DNA from: Flavobacteriaceae bacterium UBA7446
GTDB taxonomy: Bacteria > Bacteroidota > Bacteroidia > Flavobacteriales > Flavobacteriaceae
Reading direction: 5' to 3'
Assembly (NCBI GenBank): GCA_002478685.1
Contig: DLPY01000020.1
Location: forward strand, 471-16,169
DNA: 15,699 bases
The notes below the pieces were generated by a model, which saw only the letters and a list, made by a program, of their open reading frames with translations, was not told the DNA's origin and did not search any database. The position numbers and the translations under genes are program-made. Below, in pieces: positions 15,347-15,699 of this stretch (positions are counted from its first letter, which is position 1; every line of letters begins with the position of its first letter).

Positions 15347-15628
15347 AAAAAAAATTTTGTAAATGTAGCAGACAATCCACCGCTTTGTGATTTCTACATA
15401 GGAGGCATAGTAACCAAAGGAAATTTGAAAGTCGCTATTTCTACAAATGGAAAATCCCCTACTTTAGCAAAAAGAATTCGTCAGTGGTTGGAAGGCTTTT
15501 TGCCAGGTGAAACCGACGCACTTTTAGATAAACTTTACGTATATCGAAACAGCTTAAAGGGTGATTTTGAACAAAAAATTGAGGCTATGAATATTTTAAC
15601 AGAAAAATTACTAGAACAACATGATTAA
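15347..15628 (+). pseudogene. Precorrin-2 dehydrogenase / siroheme synthase, 3' fragment
   Basis: An open frame of 93 codons gives KKNFVNVADNPPLCDFYIGG, then IVTKGNLKVAISTNGKSPTL and AKRIRQWLEGFLPGETDALL. This matches the second half of the CysG N-terminal/Met8 domain, which oxidises precorrin-2 and inserts iron to make siroheme for sulfite reductase. The Asp of NVADNP corresponds to the proposed catalytic Asp of the family. The first half, with the NAD-binding Rossmann motif (GGG.vA..K), is absent and replaced by the sulfite reductase fragment. The frame reaches upstream to an ATG at 15248, but those codons overlap the sulfite reductase fragment in another frame and have no family character. 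The 3' end is intact and overlaps the next gene by eight bases. Confidence 0.85.
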
Positions 15629-15699
15629 AACAGAGATCATCATTATTGGTGCAGGGCCAGTGGGGCTATTTACGGTTTTTGAAGCTGGACTTATGAAAC
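15621..15699 (+). CDS. FAD/NAD(P)-dependent oxidoreductase, ferredoxin-NADP reductase-like (3' end outside window)
   Basis: Only 26 codons are visible: MIKTEIIIIGAGPVGLFTVF and EAGLMK. The GAGPVG dinucleotide-binding motif after a hydrophobic strand, followed by LFTVFEAGL, is typical of the thioredoxin-reductase-like ferredoxin/flavodoxin-NADP reductases. In flavobacteria such a gene normally ends the sulfite reduction operon, presumably supplying reduced ferredoxin for sulfite reductase. It overlaps the siroheme synthase remnant by eight bases, so its original context downstream of the deletion is preserved. Confidence 0.75.
   Translation, partial: MIKTEIIIIGAGPVGLFTVFEAGLMK

Noticed and set aside
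1..15699. CRISPR arrays, rRNA genes, intact transposases or complete phage genes
   Set aside because: No regularly spaced repeats, rRNA-like sequence or such proteins were seen on either strand.

Overview
The window is low-GC DNA from a Bacteroidota bacterium, most likely a member of the Flavobacteriaceae. Four things point there: the run ftsK - lolA-like - lptG-like - ribB with one- to eleven-base overlaps, -7 boxes of the TAnnTTTG type and no purine-rich ribosome binding sites, a TonB-dependent receptor with an N-terminal carboxypeptidase-regulatory-like domain, and small lineage-typical families (DUF2061, HYC_CC_PP).

Layout. 1-985 is the 3' end of a catalase-peroxidase gene (katG), closed by a strong hairpin terminator. 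1069-6518 is a tightly packed plus-strand operon: FtsK DNA translocase, LolA-like lipoprotein carrier, LptG/YjgQ-family permease, and a RibB whose C-terminal GTP cyclohydrolase II domain has lost its catalytic motifs. A minus-strand TauE/SafE permease (6620-7375) follows. A tRNA-Ser(UGA) lies at 7456-7540 and carries the scar of a mobile element: a 12-bp copy of the tRNA 3' end recurs 230 bp downstream, and between the copies lie a hairpin, short repeats and the first ~39 codons of a tyrosine-type integrase.

7911-12001 (minus) is a four-gene operon read in the order Rrf2 regulator, HYC_CC_PP protein, TonB-dependent receptor, and a secreted fusion of a heavy-metal-associated (HMA) domain to a glycerophosphodiester phosphodiesterase (GDPD). 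All three non-regulatory products carry vicinal cysteines (CC), which suggests thiophilic metal handling, perhaps copper. A short divergent control region (12002-12079) with a 7-bp inverted repeat separates it from the assimilatory sulfate reduction operon: DUF2061, cysH (Fe-S APS reductase type), cysD and cysN.

The sulfate operon then breaks. After cysN there are about 55 codons of the 5' end of a sulfite reductase gene, with a lost start codon and a frameshift. These are joined directly to the 3' half of a precorrin-2 dehydrogenase (siroheme synthase) gene, and then to the intact start of a ferredoxin-NADP reductase-like flavoprotein that runs off the window. By comparison with the usual flavobacterial order, roughly 3 kb holding most of sir, probably the uroporphyrinogen-III methyltransferase gene, and half of the dehydrogenase is missing. 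As written, the locus activates sulfate and reduces APS to sulfite but cannot reduce sulfite further. No CRISPR array, intact transposase or rRNA was seen. The most notable items are the decayed sulfite-reductase end, the HMA-GDPD fusion operon and the tRNA-Ser integration scar.
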